A DNA stretch of 13,975 nt from Desulfovibrio sp. UBA6121 (lineage in GTDB: Bacteria > Desulfobacterota > Desulfovibrionia > Desulfovibrionales > Desulfovibrionaceae). The position numbers were made by a program, and so were the translations under genes. Shown here piece by piece: positions 1-6,255 of this stretch (positions are counted from its first letter, which is position 1; every line of letters starts with the position of its first letter). The stretch is taken from assembly GCA_002422505.1 (NCBI GenBank), contig DIVX01000028.1, positions 1 to 13,975 on the forward strand, given 5' to 3'. The notes under the pieces were generated by a model, which saw only the letters and a program-made list of their open reading frames with translations, did no database searches and was not told where the DNA came from.

Positions 1-485
1 GCCAGCAGCTCAAGCTGCGCGAGATAGAGGTGCGCCAGGAGATCGAGCCGGACCTGCCGCAGGTCATGGCCGACGCGGGCAGGCTGGAGCAGGTGTTCAT
101 CAACATGCTCATCAACGCCCGCGACGCCATAGAGGAAAAGTGGAGCGAAAAATGGCGCGAGAGCGGGGGCATACCTGCTCCGGCGCAGCAACCCGCCGGG
201 CCAAAGCGCATCACCCTCAAGGCGCGGCTGGTTGGCGGGCGCGTGCGCCTGGAGATAGCCGACACCGGCTGCGGCATTCCCTCCGGGGTGAGGGACAAGA
301 TTTTCGAGCCCTTCTTCACCACCAAGAAGGTGGGCAAGGGCACGGGCCTGGGGCTGTCCATCAGCTACGGCATCATCCAGGATTGTGGCGGCACCGTGCA
401 TGCCGAATCCGAGCCCGATGTCGGCACCCGCTTCATCATCGAACTGCCCGTGCTGGGCGACACGCACATGCAAAGCGGAGGCTAG
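1..485 (+). CDS. Sensor histidine kinase, C-terminal ATPase part (5' end outside window)
   Basis: The reading frame is open from the first bases (codons in phase with base 3) to a TAG at 483-485, so this is the 3' end of a longer gene. It encodes a HATPase_c domain: N-box QVFINMLINARDAIE, G1 box DTGCGIP, F-box FEPFFTTK and G2 box GTGLGLSISYGII, then the usual closing strand GTRFIIELPV. This resembles NtrB-like and PAS-type kinases that phosphorylate a histidine in a HisKA domain, which would lie upstream. A hydrophilic Pro/Ala-rich insert (roughly bases 140-205) separates the N-box from the next strand. The receiver-kinase gene starts 1 base after the stop, so the two are very probably co-transcribed, and that receiver is a natural partner. 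The sensory region and subcellular location cannot be seen. Confidence 0.9.
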   Translation, partial: QQLKLREIEVRQEIEPDLPQVMADAGRLEQVFINMLINARDAIEEKWSEKWRESGGIPAPAQQPAGPKRITLKARLVGGRVRLEIADTGCGIPSGVRDKIFEPFFTTKKVGKGTGLGLSISYGIIQDCGGTVHAESEPDVGTRFIIELPVLGDTHMQSGG

Positions 486-486
486 A

Positions 487-1707
487 ATGCCGGAGGCGCG
501 CTCCCTCTTGCTGGTGGACGACGAGGACGGCATCCGCCGCATGCTGGCCCTCACCCTGGCCGACGTAGGCTGGGAGGTGCGCACCGCCCGAAGCGCGGAG
601 GAAGCCCTGGCCCTGTACCGCGAGCGCCCCGCGCCCGTGGTCATCACCGACATCAAGATGCCCGGCATGGACGGCCTGGAGCTGCTGAAGGCCCTGAAGG
701 TCCAGGACCCGGAGTGTGAGGTGGTGCTCATCACCGGTCATGGCGACATGGACCTGGCCATTCAGGGCATCAAGCTCGACGCCGCAGATTTCGTCACCAA
801 ACCCATCCGCGACGACGCTCTGGCCATCGCCCTTTCCCGCGCCCTGGAGCGCCGGGCCATGCGCCAGGCCATCCGCCAGCACACGCAGCATCTGGAGCAG
901 CTTGTGGCGCAGAAAACCCGCGAGCTGCTGGCCGCAGAGCGCCTGGCTGCGGTGGGGCAGACTGTGGCCGGGCTTTCCCATGCCATCAAGAACATGGCCA
1001 GTGGGCTGGAAGGCAGCCTGTTCCTGCTGCGCCAGGGGCTCGACGCCGACCGCAAGGCCTACCTGGAGCAGGGCTGGGAAATGCTGGAAGCCAACGTGCG
1101 CAAGCTCAAGACGCTTTCGCTGGACATGCTGCGTTTCGCCAAGCCGGAGGAACTGGCCCCCGCGCCGGTGGACCCGGCCCTGCCCGCGCGGCAGGTGGTG
1201 GCCTTGCTGGCGCCCAAGGCCGCAGCCGAGGGCCTGGAGCTGACCCTTGACGTGCAGCCCGGCCTGCCCCTGGCCCAGCTGGACGCCGAGGCCCTGCACC
1301 GCTGCCTGCTGAATCTGGTGGGCAACGCCCTGGACGCCTGCGCAGGCGCGGGCTACGGCACGGCCAAGCCCGGCGGGCGCGTGGCTGTGCGGGTGGAGGC
1401 GCAAACGCCGGAGCCGGGCATGGCTCCCGACGGTGCGGCTGGCGGTACGGCTGGCGGTGCGGCTGGCGGCTGGTGCGTGCGTTACCGCGTGGCCGACAAC
1501 GGCTGCGGCATTCCAGATTCGGCGCGCGGGCAGTTGTTCACGGCGTTCTTCAGCACCAAGGGGGCAGAAGGCAGTGGCCTGGGTCTGATGACCACGAAAA
1601 AGACCGTGGAGGCCCATGGCGGCAGCATCGCGCTGCGCGATGCGCAGGGGACCGGAACAGTGTTTGAAATTATCATACCTGCCAAATATGAAAACAAACT
1701 TCTCTAG
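487..1707 (+). CDS. Receiver-first histidine kinase (REC-coiled coil-HisKA-HATPase), 406 aa
   Basis: The ATG at 487 is chosen because GGAGG sits about 5 bases upstream and the protein then begins directly with the receiver; an in-frame start further upstream would run into the previous gene. Residues 1-120 are a receiver domain with acidic pair DDE, phospho-acceptor Asp55 (ITDIKMPGMDG) and Lys105 (VTKP). A helical linker (about 125-155) leads to an H-box around His165, LSHAIKNMASGLEGS. The HATPase domain has Asn280 in the N-box (LNLVGNALDAC), Asp337 in G1 (DNGCGIP), FFSTKG, and G2 GSGLGLMTTKK. No membrane segment is seen, so it is probably cytoplasmic and driven by phosphorylation of its own receiver. 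It is a clear paralogue of the kinase at 4256-6166 but lacks PAS domains. An Ala/Gly/Thr repeat insert lies before G1. The last codons are unusually AT-rich. Confidence 0.93.
   Translation: MPEARSLLLVDDEDGIRRMLALTLADVGWEVRTARSAEEALALYRERPAPVVITDIKMPGMDGLELLKALKVQDPECEVVLITGHGDMDLAIQGIKLDAADFVTKPIRDDALAIALSRALERRAMRQAIRQHTQHLEQLVAQKTRELLAAERLAAVGQTVAGLSHAIKNMASGLEGSLFLLRQGLDADRKAYLEQGWEMLEANVRKLKTLSLDMLRFAKPEELAPAPVDPALPARQVVALLAPKAAAEGLELTLDVQPGLPLAQLDAEALHRCLLNLVGNALDACAGAGYGTAKPGGRVAVRVEAQTPEPGMAPDGAAGGTAGGAAGGWCVRYRVADNGCGIPDSARGQLFTAFFSTKGAEGSGLGLMTTKKTVEAHGGSIALRDAQGTGTVFEIIIPAKYENKLL
1432..1467 (+). repeat. Three tandem 12-bp units inside a kinase gene
   Basis: The unit GGTGCGGCTGGC occurs at 1432-1443, 1444-1455 (one base different) and 1456-1467. 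It is in frame and encodes GAAG-GTAG-GAAG in the loop between the N-box and G1 box of the receiver-kinase. A 12-bp unit can expand or contract without a frameshift, so copy number may vary between strains. Confidence 0.9.
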
Positions 1708-1744
1708 TATGATTTTATCTTTTGCGTATTCCCCTCTTGTAACG

Positions 1745-1773
1745 TTGACGCAAATTTCTACATGAAATAAGAA
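1745..1773 (+). promoter_or_regulatory. AT-rich leader with weak candidate sigma70-type promoter
   Basis: The 121-base gap 1708-1828 is clearly more AT-rich than its surroundings. It contains TTGACG (1745-1750), a good -35 element. At 17 bases spacing the -10 position reads TAAGAA, only about half of consensus. This could drive the operon starting at 1829. No convincing terminator hairpin follows the upstream gene, so read-through is possible. The assignment rests on base composition and one hexamer only. Confidence 0.3.
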
Positions 1774-1828
1774 GATAGCCGTGTCCAACGTGCATCCGGC
1801 ACAAAGTACTCTTACGGCGTAGGCTTAG

Positions 1829-2368
1829 ATGAACGAAGTCATACTGAACACGGACGGAATGCTGGCGGAGCACAACGGCGCCCACGTGGCCGATGCCCTG
1901 CACGCGCTCGGGGCGCGAGTGCGCCTGGCCGAGGGCTACTGCCTGCGCAGCTTTATGCGCATGCTGCTGGCCTATCCCGTGCTCGCGCGGATTTCGGACT
2001 TCGCGCCCGAGTTCATGGAGCAGTATGGCTCCTGGGAGCAGGCCGGTTGCCACCCCGCCGGGCTTGCGCGGCTGGAGCTTTCCCGCGTGGTGGAGCTCAT
2101 CGGCCACCCGGCCCCGGCCCGGCTGGAGATCTACCACGTGCTGCGCGGCTGCCTGGAGGGCGGCGCAGATGTGGAGCTCAAGGGCTGGCAGGTGGAGATG
2201 CTGCTTGATGTCCCCCTGGTGCTTGGGCCGCTCCGGCATGTGGTCTTTGGCGACCGGGTGGCGGAATTTTCCTTTGAGACTGTCTGCAACCTGTTTGAAT
2301 TCTACGAAGGCGTCTTATGGCAGCTCGCTTTTCACGGCACACCGCGTGCGTGTGCACTAAGGAGGTAG
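1829..2368 (+). CDS. Conserved hypothetical protein, 179 aa
   Basis: This is an intact ORF of 179 codons with the codon usage of its neighbours and its own upstream AT-rich leader. I do not recognise a named domain. The protein is mixed alpha/beta by eye, rich in Leu, Glu and Gly, with no signal peptide or membrane helix, so probably cytoplasmic. Features include the N-terminal LNTDGMLAEHNG, a central RLEIYHVLRGC segment, and a C-terminal FSFETVCNLFEFYEGVLW followed by QLAFHGTP. The start has only a weak ribosome binding site; no better in-frame start is evident. The last codons (CTA AGG AGG TAG) double as the Shine-Dalgarno of the universal stress protein gene that starts 3 bases after the stop. 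This implies co-expression and probable translational coupling. Its job is likely linked to the stress/phosphorelay cluster, but no function can be given. Confidence 0.8.
   Translation: MNEVILNTDGMLAEHNGAHVADALHALGARVRLAEGYCLRSFMRMLLAYPVLARISDFAPEFMEQYGSWEQAGCHPAGLARLELSRVVELIGHPAPARLEIYHVLRGCLEGGADVELKGWQVEMLLDVPLVLGPLRHVVFGDRVAEFSFETVCNLFEFYEGVLWQLAFHGTPRACALRR
2359..2365 (+). promoter_or_regulatory. Strong Shine-Dalgarno embedded in the preceding gene's stop region
   Basis: AAGGAGG lies 6 bases before the ATG at 2372 and overlaps the final two sense codons of the upstream ORF, whose TAG follows immediately. Ribosomes finishing the upstream gene would cover this site, so the two genes are likely coupled. 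Confidence 0.85.
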
Positions 2369-2371
2369 CCC

Positions 2372-3313
2372 ATGTTTGAGAAGATTCTGTTCGCCACCTC
2401 GGCCTCTTCCACCTGTGACGACGCCGCGCGCGTGGCCTTTGAGCTCTCGCGCAAGAACCGTTCGCGTTTGAACGTGTACCATGTTTTCGGCCTGCCCAGC
2501 CGCGGCTTTGGCCTTACCTACCGCGACGTGCGCACCGGCGACGCCGAAGAGGTGGATGAGAACCTGGTGAGCCTGGTGCAAGAGGAAATGGCCCAGTATT
2601 ACGAAAAGCTGGCCAAGGACCACCCCTCCTGCACCTTTGAGACCGCCACCGGCGAGCCGCACACCGAGATTTTGCGCAAGGCCAGAAAGGAAGACGCGAG
2701 CCTCATCGTCATGGGCGCGCACACCAGGGCGGAGGACGTGGGCGCCATGCGCCACCGCATCATTGCGGGCAGCACCATGCAGAAGGTGGCCAAGAGCGCC
2801 CGCTGCCCGGTGCTCATCGTCAGCCGCCCCTGCGTCACCTGCTGGTCGTACTTCGCCAACATCGTGGTGGCGACGGACTTCAGCAAGCCCTCGGACTATG
2901 CTTTCCAGTTCGCGCGCAACGTGGCCAAGGAAATCGGCTGCCGTTTGCACGTGTTCCACTGCGTGGATCTCGGCGGCGAGAACGAACCCGGCCAGTCCTA
3001 CATTGAGCAGCAACTGGCTGCGGCCGAAAAGAAGGTGCAGGACAAGTACGTGGCCAACATGGGCGACTTCGACAACTATGTCATCGCCCTGCGCGAGGGC
3101 AACCCGCACGTCGAGGTGCTCAAGTACGCGCGGGAGAACAAGGCCGACCTCATCGTCATGGCCCACCACACCAAGGACATCGACCCCGAGAAGGCCATGC
3201 TCGGCAGCACCATCGAGCAGGTTGTGCTGCGCTCCGCCTGCCCGGTTTTGAGCGTGAACCATCCGGACAAGGTGGACGTGAGCCCCTACGGACAGCCGCG
3301 GGCCGGAGAGTAG
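2372..3313 (+). CDS. Tandem universal stress protein (UspA family, two Usp domains), 313 aa
   Basis: Two Usp domains in tandem fill the protein. Domain 1 covers about residues 1-150, starting MFEKILFATS and ending AGSTMQKVAKSARCPVLIV. Domain 2 covers about 160-298, starting IVVATDFSKPSDYA and ending LGSTIEQVVLRSACPVLSV. Each keeps the GST of the nucleotide-binding loop (Gly133 and Gly278), but the upstream glycine pair of the ATP-binding G-x2-G-x9-G-S/T motif is degenerate: VMGAHT in domain 1 and VMAHHT in domain 2. ATP binding may be weakened, especially in domain 2. A single chain with two domains would mimic the Usp dimer. It is cytoplasmic and is likely a stress or energy-state accessory of the adjacent phosphorelay, with receivers directly downstream. 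The start is set by the strong AAGGAGG. Confidence 0.93.
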   Translation: MFEKILFATSASSTCDDAARVAFELSRKNRSRLNVYHVFGLPSRGFGLTYRDVRTGDAEEVDENLVSLVQEEMAQYYEKLAKDHPSCTFETATGEPHTEILRKARKEDASLIVMGAHTRAEDVGAMRHRIIAGSTMQKVAKSARCPVLIVSRPCVTCWSYFANIVVATDFSKPSDYAFQFARNVAKEIGCRLHVFHCVDLGGENEPGQSYIEQQLAAAEKKVQDKYVANMGDFDNYVIALREGNPHVEVLKYARENKADLIVMAHHTKDIDPEKAMLGSTIEQVVLRSACPVLSVNHPDKVDVSPYGQPRAGE

Positions 3314-3319
3314 CGGACA

Positions 3320-3784
3320 ATGGCCGGGGGTGCTGGAACCCTGGGCCGGGTGCTTGTCGTTGATGACGAAATGCACCTGCGCCTGTTCATCAAGGCGGTG
3401 TTCGAATCCGCCGGGTATGAAACGGCCACCGCACGCGATGGCGAGGAAGGGCTGGCCAAACTCAAGGAGTTCCGGCCCGGCCTGGTGAGCCTGGATTTGA
3501 TGATGCCGAACCAGGGCGGCATACGTTTTTTGTCCACCCTGCGCGCCGACCCGGAGTTTGCGGAAACCCGCGTGCTTGTGGTTTCCGGCGTGGAGGACGA
3601 GACGTTCCGGCACTCGCTGGCGCTGCTGCAGGCGGCGGGCGTTGCCGGGGGCGCGTTGCGCGGCCCGGACGGCTACGTGGAGAAGCCGCCCACGGCGGAA
3701 GCGCTGCTGCGCGAGGCCAAGCGAATACTGGAAAGTGGAGCGGAAACGGGGCGTGCCCCCAATGTTGAACCCAAGGAGGCGTGA
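3320..3784 (+). CDS. Single-domain response regulator with long insert, 154 aa
   Basis: This is a receiver domain with an N-terminal VLVVDDE acidic cluster, phospho-acceptor Asp59 in LVSLDLMMPNQGG and Lys122 in YVEKPP. The spacing from Asp59 to Lys122 is about 63 residues, longer than the roughly 45-50 usual for receivers. The excess (HSLALLQAAGVAGGALRG, near residues 95-115) falls in the alpha4 region, often used for partner contacts. After the domain there is only a short charged tail, so there is no output domain. Ser (VVSG) fills the usual Ser/Thr position. The ATG is 6 bases after the usp stop with GGAGAG upstream. The TGA is followed after 1 base by the next receiver, so the pair is co-translated. 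It probably acts as a phosphate shuttle or by protein contact. Confidence 0.92.
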   Translation: MAGGAGTLGRVLVVDDEMHLRLFIKAVFESAGYETATARDGEEGLAKLKEFRPGLVSLDLMMPNQGGIRFLSTLRADPEFAETRVLVVSGVEDETFRHSLALLQAAGVAGGALRGPDGYVEKPPTAEALLREAKRILESGAETGRAPNVEPKEA

Positions 3785-3785
3785 G

Positions 3786-4145
3786 ATGGCCAAGAAAATC
3801 ATGGTGGTTGACGACGATCTGGACATCGTTGAGTACCTCGTTTCCATCTTCAAGGAGAAGGGCTACGAGACCTGCTCCGCCGCGGGCGGCGAAGGCGCGC
3901 TGGAAGTGCTGGAGCGCGAGCGCCCGGACCTCTTGACCCTGGACCTGGAAATGCCCGATGAATGGGGCCCGCGCTTCTACCGCAAGTTCAGCCAAAAGCC
4001 GGAGTTCAAGGATATGCCCGTGGTGGTCATCAGCGGTCTGGCGGGCATCCACCTGGCCATCCGCAAGGCCGTGGCCACGGTGAGCAAGCCCTTTGAACCG
4101 TCTCAGGTGCTTGAGATAGTGGAAAAAACAATCGGCAAGCCGTAA
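3786..4145 (+). CDS. Single-domain (CheY-like) response regulator, 119 aa
   Basis: The ATG at 3786 is preceded by AAGGAGG (3773-3779) and gives a compact receiver beginning MAKKIMVVDDDLD. Phospho-acceptor Asp53 lies in LTLDLEMPDEWG, the Ser position is VVVISG, and the conserved Lys101 is in VSKPFEP. The protein ends with the last receiver helix, so no effector domain is present. An in-frame ORF extends upstream to 3558 but overlaps the previous receiver gene and adds only low-information sequence, so it is not used. The 1-base gap to the preceding gene indicates tight co-expression. Likely phospho-donors are the kinases at 487-1707 and 4256-6166. Its action is probably cytoplasmic, by shuttling phosphate or by allosteric contact. 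Confidence 0.93.
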   Translation: MAKKIMVVDDDLDIVEYLVSIFKEKGYETCSAAGGEGALEVLERERPDLLTLDLEMPDEWGPRFYRKFSQKPEFKDMPVVVISGLAGIHLAIRKAVATVSKPFEPSQVLEIVEKTIGKP

Positions 4146-4162
4146 GGCTGCAATGCCGTTTC

Positions 4163-4181
4163 CCCCTCCGTAAGCGAGGGG
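4163..4181 (+). terminator. Hairpin after the receiver pair (possible weak terminator)
   Basis: CCCCTC pairs perfectly with GAGGGG around a 7-base loop, 17 bases after the TAA at 4143-4145. No U-tract follows immediately; the nearest T-run, CTCTTTT, is about 13 bases on. It could be a weak terminator, a processing site or a stabilising 3' stem between the receivers and the kinase at 4256. Confidence 0.35.
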
Positions 4182-4218
4182 ACTGCGTTATGCTCTTTTG
4201 CTGGAGAGCTTGAGCCGC

Positions 4219-4252
4219 GCCCGTTTGGCGGCAGCGCACGCCAGGAGCGGGC
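4219..4252 (+). promoter_or_regulatory. Hairpin enclosing the Shine-Dalgarno of the 636-aa kinase
   Basis: GCCCG (4219-4223) pairs with CGGGC (4248-4252), and TGGCG (4226-4230) pairs with CGCCA (4239-4243). This gives ten base pairs around an 8-base loop, with an internal loop of TT opposite GGAG. That GGAG (4244-4247) is the only plausible Shine-Dalgarno for the ATG at 4256. The structure could therefore limit translation initiation or respond to a factor. The pairing is seen directly; regulation is inference. Confidence 0.45.
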
Positions 4253-4255
4253 AAG

Positions 4256-6166
4256 ATGTGCATGGACATATTGCTGGTTGATGACGAGGTCGGCATCCGC
4301 AAGGTTGTCGGCATCACCCTGGCCGACATGGGCCACAAGGTGCTCATGGCCTCCAACGGAGAGGAGGCCCTTGAGGTCTTCCGCCGCGAGCATCCGGCCA
4401 TTGTCCTCACCGACGTGCGCATGCCCGGCATGGACGGCCTGGAGCTGTTGCGGCGCATAAAGCACGAGAGCCCGGACACCGAGGTCATCCTCGTTTCCGG
4501 CCATGGCGACATGGACGTGGCCGTGCAGGGCCTCAAGCTCGAAGCCTGCGACTTCATCGCCAAGCCCGCCGGGCCGGAGATCCTGGAAATCGCCCTCAAG
4601 CGCGCCCAGGACAAGATCACCCTGCGCGAGCGCATGCGCAAACACACCGCCGAACTGGAAGAGCAGGTGCGCGTTCAAGCCAACAAGCTGGTGGAGCTGG
4701 AGCGCCAAAGCGCCGCGCGCGAAACCGTGGAAGGCCTGGCCCAGGCCATGGACGGGCTGGCGGGCGAGGTTTCCGGCGAGTTCGCCATGTTCAACGCGCT
4801 GCCCTGCCTCGTGTCCATTCAGGACCGCGACCAGCGCGTCATCAGCGTGAACAAGCTGTACCGCGAACGCCTGGGCGACCGCGTGGGCCAGCCGGGCTTC
4901 GCTATTTTCGCCGGGGCCGCAGGACAGGGGGTGGACAGCCCCGTGGCCCGCACCCTGCGCACCGGCCAGGGCCAAAAAAGCCGGGAGGGGCTCTTTGGCC
5001 CGGATGAAAGCCTGGCCGCCGTCACCGTGCACACCGCGCCCATCCACAGCCGGGGCGGGCAGGTGGATCTGGTGCTGGAGATTTTGGTGGAGGCCAGCGA
5101 GGTGCAGCGCCTGCAAGACGAACTGCACACCAGCCGCCGCCGCTACCAGCAGCTTTTCGACGAAGCCCCGTGCTTCATCACCGTGCAGGACCGCCACCTG
5201 CGCATTCAGGCCGCCAACAGCCGCTTCCGCCAGGAGTTCGGCGCCACCACCGGCGGATTGTGCTACCAGGCCTATTGCCGGGCGGAACGGCCCTGCTTCG
5301 GCTGCCCCACCCTCAAGACCTTTGAGGACGGCCAGGCGCACCAGAGCGAGCTTACCGTGCGCGGCAAGGATGGCCGCACCCTGAACGTGGTGGTGTGGAC
5401 CGCGCCGGTGCGAAACGCCCTGGGCGAAATAGAGGCCGTCATGGAAATGGCCACCGACATCACCGAGTTGGCCCGCATGCAGGACCATCTGGCCTCCCTG
5501 GGCATGCTCATCGCCTCGCTTTCCCACGGCATCAAGGGGCTGCTCACCGCCCTCGACGGCGGCGTGTACAAGGTCAATTCCGGCTTCCGCGCGGGCAACC
5601 AGGAAATGGTCCAGGCCGGGTGGGACAAGGTGACCTGCCTCATCGGGCGCATCAAGGGCATGGTGCTCGACATTCTCTTCTACGCCAAGAAGCGCGAGCT
5701 GCAACTGCGCACCGTTGACGCCGCAGACCTGGCCGCCCAGGTGGCCGAGGCCGCCGCGCCTAAGGCCCAGCAGCTTGGCGTGGAGCTCTGCGTGGAAATA
5801 GGCCCGGACCTGGGCACCTTCGCCGTGGACGAGGTGGTGCTGTGCGCCGCGCTGGTGAACATTCTGGAAAACGCCGTAGACGCCTGCCTGGACGACAAGA
5901 CCAAGGCCGTGCACAGCGTGAGTTTTCGCGCCCGGCCCGACGCCAGCGGCGTGTTCTTCGAAATAGAGGACAACGGCGTGGGCATGTCGCAGGACACGCT
6001 CTCGCGCCTGTTCTCCGTGTTCTTCTCCACCAAGGGCTCGCGCGGCACGGGCCTGGGCCTGTTCATCGCCAAGAAGGCCGTGGACCAGCACGGCGGGCGC
6101 ATTGGCGCAGTGAGCGAGCCCGGCCAAGGCTCCACCTTCCGTATCTGGGTCCCGCGCGAGCAGTAG
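4256..6166 (+). CDS. Receiver-PAS-PAS histidine kinase, 636 aa
   Basis: The order is REC-coiled coil-PAS-PAS-HisKA-HATPase. The receiver (1-118) has Asp53 (VLTDVRMPGMDG) and Lys103 (IAKP). A helical linker (about 120-165) leads to PAS1 (about 175-280) and PAS2 (about 295-400). PAS2 holds a cysteine cluster, Cys336, Cys341, Cys347 and Cys350 (CYQAYCRAERPCFGCP). The H-box is centred on His424 (SLSHGIKGLLTALDGG). The N-box has Asn539 (NILENAVDAC), G1 has Asp572 (DNGVGM), then FFSTKGSRGTGLGLFIAKK. No membrane helix is visible, so it should be cytoplasmic, sensing through PAS2 and by phosphorylation of its own receiver. It is a paralogue of the 406-aa kinase at 487-1707, from which it differs mainly by the PAS domains. 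It may be transcribed with the upstream receivers or separately. An alternative start at 4262 would remove only two residues. Confidence 0.95.
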   Translation: MCMDILLVDDEVGIRKVVGITLADMGHKVLMASNGEEALEVFRREHPAIVLTDVRMPGMDGLELLRRIKHESPDTEVILVSGHGDMDVAVQGLKLEACDFIAKPAGPEILEIALKRAQDKITLRERMRKHTAELEEQVRVQANKLVELERQSAARETVEGLAQAMDGLAGEVSGEFAMFNALPCLVSIQDRDQRVISVNKLYRERLGDRVGQPGFAIFAGAAGQGVDSPVARTLRTGQGQKSREGLFGPDESLAAVTVHTAPIHSRGGQVDLVLEILVEASEVQRLQDELHTSRRRYQQLFDEAPCFITVQDRHLRIQAANSRFRQEFGATTGGLCYQAYCRAERPCFGCPTLKTFEDGQAHQSELTVRGKDGRTLNVVVWTAPVRNALGEIEAVMEMATDITELARMQDHLASLGMLIASLSHGIKGLLTALDGGVYKVNSGFRAGNQEMVQAGWDKVTCLIGRIKGMVLDILFYAKKRELQLRTVDAADLAAQVAEAAAPKAQQLGVELCVEIGPDLGTFAVDEVVLCAALVNILENAVDACLDDKTKAVHSVSFRARPDASGVFFEIEDNGVGMSQDTLSRLFSVFFSTKGSRGTGLGLFIAKKAVDQHGGRIGAVSEPGQGSTFRIWVPREQ

Positions 6167-6189
6167 CGCCCGCTCGAAAGCCGCCCGCC

Positions 6190-6218
6190 TTGATTCTTCG
6201 CTGCCTTTTCTCTATCGT
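6190..6218 (+). promoter_or_regulatory. Candidate sigma70-type promoter for neuBC
   Basis: TTGATT (6190-6195) and TATCGT (6213-6218) are separated by exactly 17 bases, each matching four of six consensus positions. They lie in the locally T-rich part of the 89-base gap between the kinase stop and neuB. The neuB start is about 38 bases after the -10 element and has AAGGAG 5 bases upstream of its ATG. Confidence 0.45.
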
Positions 6219-6255
6219 CCGCCCACGCTGACGCACGCGCAGAAAAGGAGCCGCA

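Noticed and set aside
436..1788. 450-codon minus-strand open frame opposite the first receiver-kinase
   Set aside because: Antisense shadow; the plus strand carries complete receiver and kinase motifs.
2357..3853. 498-codon minus-strand open frame opposite usp and receivers
   Set aside because: Shadow of GC-rich coding sequence; no recognisable domain, and the plus-strand genes have strong ribosome binding sites.
4185..4205. Sigma54 (-24/-12) promoter near the TTTTGCT before the kinase
   Set aside because: The -12-like TTGCT has no GG at the required distance upstream.
4103..6127. 674-codon open frame on the minus strand opposite the receiver-PAS-kinase
   Set aside because: It mirrors the plus-strand kinase, whose domains are unmistakable; long antisense frames are expected from GC-rich third codon positions. 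The translation is His/Ala/Gly/Leu-rich without a family.
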